Below, in pieces: positions 29,662 to 33,389 of a stretch of DNA of 33,389 bases (position 1 is its first letter; each line of letters begins with the position of its first letter). Position numbers and translations under genes: made by a program. Origin of the DNA: CAZRHH01 sp964599885 (GTDB lineage: Bacteria > Chloroflexota > Dehalococcoidia > DSTF01 > JACRBR01); the NCBI GenBank assembly GCA_964599885.1, contig CAZRHH010000029.1:1-33389 (forward strand), in the 5' to 3' direction. Under the pieces are notes generated by a model. It did not search any database. It was given only the letters and a program-made list of their open reading frames with translations, and was not told the origin of the DNA.

Positions 29662-31209
29662 ATGGACAAAGTAATCATCTTCGACACCACGCTGCGTGAC
29701 GGCGAGCAGTCGCCTGGCGTCACACTGACCACCGCCGACAAGCTCGACATCGCACAGCAACTCGAACGCCTGGGCGTCGACGTCATCGAAGCGGGCTTCC
29801 CGCGCACATCGCCCGGCGACTTCGAGGCGGTGCAGACGATCGCGCGCGAAGTACGCGGGAGCCAGATCGCCGGCCTCGCGCACGCAAACGCCGATGCCGT
29901 CGATGACTGCTGGAACGCCGTGAAGGTCGGCGTCGCGCCGCGCATCCACGTATTCCTGTCGAGCTCCGACATCCACATTGCGCACCAGCTCGTCAAGGAC
30001 AAGGAAACAGTGCTCGAAATGGCGCGCACGATGGTCGCCCGCGCAGCCGGCTACTGCAGCGATGTCGAGTTCAGCCCGATGGACGCCACCCGCAGCGACC
30101 GCGACTACGTCTACTGGATGCTCGAACAGTGCATCGCCGCCGGCGCCACCACGGTGAACATCCCGGACACGGTCGGCTACACCGTCCCCGAGGAGTTCGA
30201 GGCGTTCATCCGCGACATCCGCAACAACGTGCCGAACATCGACAAGGCGCGCATCTCGGTGCATTGCCACAACGACCTCGGCCTCGCCGTCGCCAATTCG
30301 CTGGCGGCGGTCCGCGCCGGCGCGCGCCAGATCGAGACGTGCATCAACGGCATCGGCGAGCGCGCGGGTAACGCCGCGCTCGAAGAAGTAGCGATGTCGC
30401 TGAAGACACGTCGCGACTTCTTCAACGTCGAGACGAACATCAACACCCAGGAGTTGTACCGAACGAGCCGCCTCGTCGCCGATCGCACCGGCATGAGCGT
30501 CCAGCCAAACAAGGCGATCGTCGGCCCGAACGCGTTCCGGCATCAGTCCGGCATCCACCAGGACGGTATCCTGAAGATGCGCGAGACGTACGAGATCATG
30601 GACGCCAGGGACATCGGCTGGCCGACCGGTGGCGCCGAGATCGTGCTCGGCAAGGTGTCCGGCCGCCACGGCTTCAAGAACCGCATTGAGCAGCTCGGCT
30701 ACCACTTGACCGAAGAGGAGCTGTCGCGCGCGTTCCTCGCCTTCAAGGAGCTGGCCGACAAGAAGGCCGAGATCGACGACCGCGATCTGGAAGCGATCGT
30801 CGACGACAAGTTGCGCACGACGCAGGAGATCTACCGCCTCGACTTCGTGCAGGTGTCGTGCGGCGATCACGCCCAGCCGACCGCAACAGTCCGCGTCATC
30901 GCGCCCGATGGCTCGATCCAGTCCGACGCCGCCATCGGCACCGGCCCGGTCGATGCCGTGTACCGCGCGATCAACCGCATCATCGCCATCCCCAACGAAC
31001 TGACGGAGTTCTCGGTCAACAGCGTCACAGAGGGCATCGACGCCCAGGGTGAGGTTCTGATCCGCATTGAATCCGACGGCCGCAGCTACGTCGGCCGCGG
31101 CGCCGATACGGACATCATCGTCGCCTCCGCCAAGGCCTACATGAACGCCCTTAACCGCATGCTCTCTATCGAGCGCCGCCAGGATACGGAGGTGAGCACG
31201 AAGCCGTAG
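29662..31209 (+). CDS. leuA: 2-isopropylmalate synthase
   Basis: A 515-residue enzyme that condenses ketoisovalerate with acetyl-CoA, the first leucine-specific step. FDTTLRDGEQSPGVTL (7-22) has the metal-binding Asp, and VHCHNDLG (His201, His203) the metal-binding pair. GIGERAGNAALEEV and the HQSGIHQDGILK active-site segment follow. The C-terminal region from about 380 is the leucine-sensing domain (TATVRVIAPDGSIQSDAAIG and beyond), so product inhibition is expected. The ATG at 29662 has CGGAGG upstream; extension further upstream reads through regulatory hairpins. It belongs to the ilv-leu operon after ilvC. Confidence 0.97.
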   Translation: MDKVIIFDTTLRDGEQSPGVTLTTADKLDIAQQLERLGVDVIEAGFPRTSPGDFEAVQTIAREVRGSQIAGLAHANADAVDDCWNAVKVGVAPRIHVFLSSSDIHIAHQLVKDKETVLEMARTMVARAAGYCSDVEFSPMDATRSDRDYVYWMLEQCIAAGATTVNIPDTVGYTVPEEFEAFIRDIRNNVPNIDKARISVHCHNDLGLAVANSLAAVRAGARQIETCINGIGERAGNAALEEVAMSLKTRRDFFNVETNINTQELYRTSRLVADRTGMSVQPNKAIVGPNAFRHQSGIHQDGILKMRETYEIMDARDIGWPTGGAEIVLGKVSGRHGFKNRIEQLGYHLTEEELSRAFLAFKELADKKAEIDDRDLEAIVDDKLRTTQEIYRLDFVQVSCGDHAQPTATVRVIAPDGSIQSDAAIGTGPVDAVYRAINRIIAIPNELTEFSVNSVTEGIDAQGEVLIRIESDGRSYVGRGADTDIIVASAKAYMNALNRMLSIERRQDTEVSTKP

Positions 31210-31258
31210 GTAAAGCGTGGCTCGTGCTTTGCTTTACTTTGTCGGTGTTGGCTAGAAT
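31210..31258 (+). promoter_or_regulatory. internal promoter with operator dyad before the toxin-antitoxin pair
   Basis: GTAAAGC (31210-31216) and GCTTTAC (31231-31237) are perfect inverted repeats, 21 bases centre to centre, beginning right after the leuA stop. TAGAAT (31253-31258) is a near-perfect -10, with TTGCTT (31229-31234) as a weak -35 at 18 bases. The dyad covers the -35 area, fitting autorepression by the AbrB-like antitoxin. The same arms could also form an RNA hairpin. Confidence 0.5.
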
Positions 31259-31286
31259 GGGGATACACAGTCTCCAGGAGGCCCGC

Positions 31287-31646
31287 ATGGCGAAGAAACC
31301 GCAAGACGAGCCGACGAAACCGGGAACTCGGGTCGAGGAGGCACGCGCAACGTACGACGCCCGCCCGCGCAAAGCCGACTCACGCGCCAACTACGCGCAC
31401 GTCACCCTCAGCAGCAAGAATCAGATCACACTGCCCGCGGCCATGGTGAGATTGCTAGGACTCCACCCCGGCGACGAGCTGACACTCACCCACATGAACG
31501 GCGAAGTGCTTCTTAACAGACGCCTCTACGGTCAGGAGCTGTGGGATTCGATCCATCGGCCTCGCCGGGCGGCACCGGAGTTGGACACGAAGGAGAAGAT
31601 CGACGAATGGCTCCGCATCGTGCGGGAGGGTGGAGAGCTCCCGTAG
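31287..31646 (+). CDS. AbrB/SpoVT-type antitoxin
   Basis: A 119-residue protein. A charged N-terminal part (1-40) is followed by a swapped-hairpin AbrB DNA-binding domain at about 38-85: VTLSSKNQITLPAAMVRLLG and LHPGDELTLTHMNGEVLLNR. A C-terminal charged segment ends TKEKIDEWLRIVREGGELP and would wrap the toxin. The ATG at 31287 has CAGGAGG upstream. It precedes a PIN-domain gene by three bases, the usual antitoxin-first order. It probably represses its own promoter through the dyad at 31210-31237. The position inside a leucine operon is unusual. Confidence 0.85.
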   Translation: MAKKPQDEPTKPGTRVEEARATYDARPRKADSRANYAHVTLSSKNQITLPAAMVRLLGLHPGDELTLTHMNGEVLLNRRLYGQELWDSIHRPRRAAPELDTKEKIDEWLRIVREGGELP

Positions 31647-31649
31647 TTG

Positions 31650-32132
31650 ATGATTCTTGATGATCTTCGAATCTATCGGCGAATCGCGCTGGACACGAAC
31701 ATTTGCGTGTACTTCCTGCAATCGGCGCCGCAGTGGTTTCCGTTGGCGTATGAAGTCGTCATGAGGACTGAATCTCGGAACGATCTTTGCATACCGGATA
31801 TCGTCAGGCTTGAATTGCTCATCGGCCCCAACCGGACAGGTGATTTCGACGAGATGGCCGACGTGCGAGCGCTCCTCGCGCGGGGCAGTCGTATCGAGAT
31901 CGACGATGATGTCATTGAAATCGCGGCGCGGCTACGAGCGATGACCCGACTGCGCACCCCGGACGCATTGGTGGCCGCGTGCGCCGCCGTCGGCGAGTGC
32001 GGCGCCATCGTCGGGAACGACGCGACATTCAAGGACTTGCGCCCGATCCAAGGAATGATGCTGTTTGGGGCAGGACGAACCGTCCCAGTGCCGCGGTACA
32101 TCCACCTCGACGATTACGTAGACGGCGCCTAA
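31650..32132 (+). CDS. PIN-domain ribonuclease toxin, VapC-like
   Basis: A 160-residue PIN domain. The four acidic active-site residues are visible: Asp15 in ALDTNICVYFL, Glu55 in VRLELL, Asp105 in RTPDALVAACAA and Asp124 in VGNDATF. VapC-type toxins cut tRNA or rRNA and are held inactive by the partner. The ATG at 31650 overlaps no gene; a TTG one codon upstream directly follows the antitoxin stop. GGAGAG upstream serves as ribosome site at slightly long spacing. All catalytic positions are intact, so it should be active if freed. The base composition looks a little less GC-rich at the start than in the neighbours. Confidence 0.88.
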   Translation: MILDDLRIYRRIALDTNICVYFLQSAPQWFPLAYEVVMRTESRNDLCIPDIVRLELLIGPNRTGDFDEMADVRALLARGSRIEIDDDVIEIAARLRAMTRLRTPDALVAACAAVGECGAIVGNDATFKDLRPIQGMMLFGAGRTVPVPRYIHLDDYVDGA

Positions 32133-32162
32133 CAGCTAACGACGAGAGAAGAGAAAGCACAC

Positions 32163-33389
<1,227 letters not shown>

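Overview
The window looks like a chromosomal segment of a GC-rich bacterium, most likely a Chloroflexota member (Dehalococcoidia-like). The grounds are the combination of a T-box leader in GC-rich DNA, TadE and von Willebrand pseudopilin genes, luciferase-like/F420-type oxidoreductases, a split b6-type cytochrome b operon and a mixture of lone housekeeping genes. The phylum is an inference from gene content. I see no phage genes, insertion sequences, rRNA, tRNA or CRISPR.

Layout. 1-5.2 kb: aldo/keto reductase (-), two tandem DinB-like genes plus a TraB/GumN-like gene (+), then a luciferase-like monooxygenase coupled to an acetoacetate-decarboxylase-like protein (-). 5.4-9 kb: an ECF sigma factor and its zinc anti-sigma factor (-), a double-domain universal stress protein (-) and a double PRC-barrel protein (+). 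9.2-14.5 kb: a beta-propeller protein, thiE, an EamA transporter, nagB, a PaaI-like thioesterase and an F420-type oxidoreductase. 14.5-19.5 kb: two three-gene cassettes (TadE-like, TM-anchored VWA, TadE-like) in mirror image around a 362-base structured divergent region. 19.6-24.1 kb: a quinol:electron-acceptor oxidoreductase operon (41-residue membrane protein, cytochrome b6, long subunit IV, Rieske protein, cytochrome c fused to a cupredoxin), then a 96-residue protein with its own promoter. 24.4-25.3 kb: a lone metal/cobalamin-type binding lipoprotein (-).

25.5 kb to the end: a branched-chain amino acid operon ilvB-ilvN-ilvC-leuA-[AbrB/PIN toxin-antitoxin]-leuC, with leuC cut by the window edge. 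A promoter is followed by a complete T-box leader with a leucine (CTC) specifier. Two short ORFs rich in Leu or Leu/Val follow, one between the T-box and ilvB and one between ilvC and leuA. The second runs straight into a long hairpin. This suggests several layers of leucine sensing in one operon and is the main regulatory discovery candidate.

The intergenic DNA carries at least three dispersed repeat families: six palindromes beginning GTAGC/GTGGC whose stems differ in sequence but keep pairing; heptamer arrays of NGCTTCC type at three loci; and ATCTGTGAC nonamer arrays at two loci just past minus-strand genes. Five promoter candidates have TTGAC-type -35 and TAGAnT/TATATT-type -10 boxes, which suggests a conventional housekeeping sigma factor.
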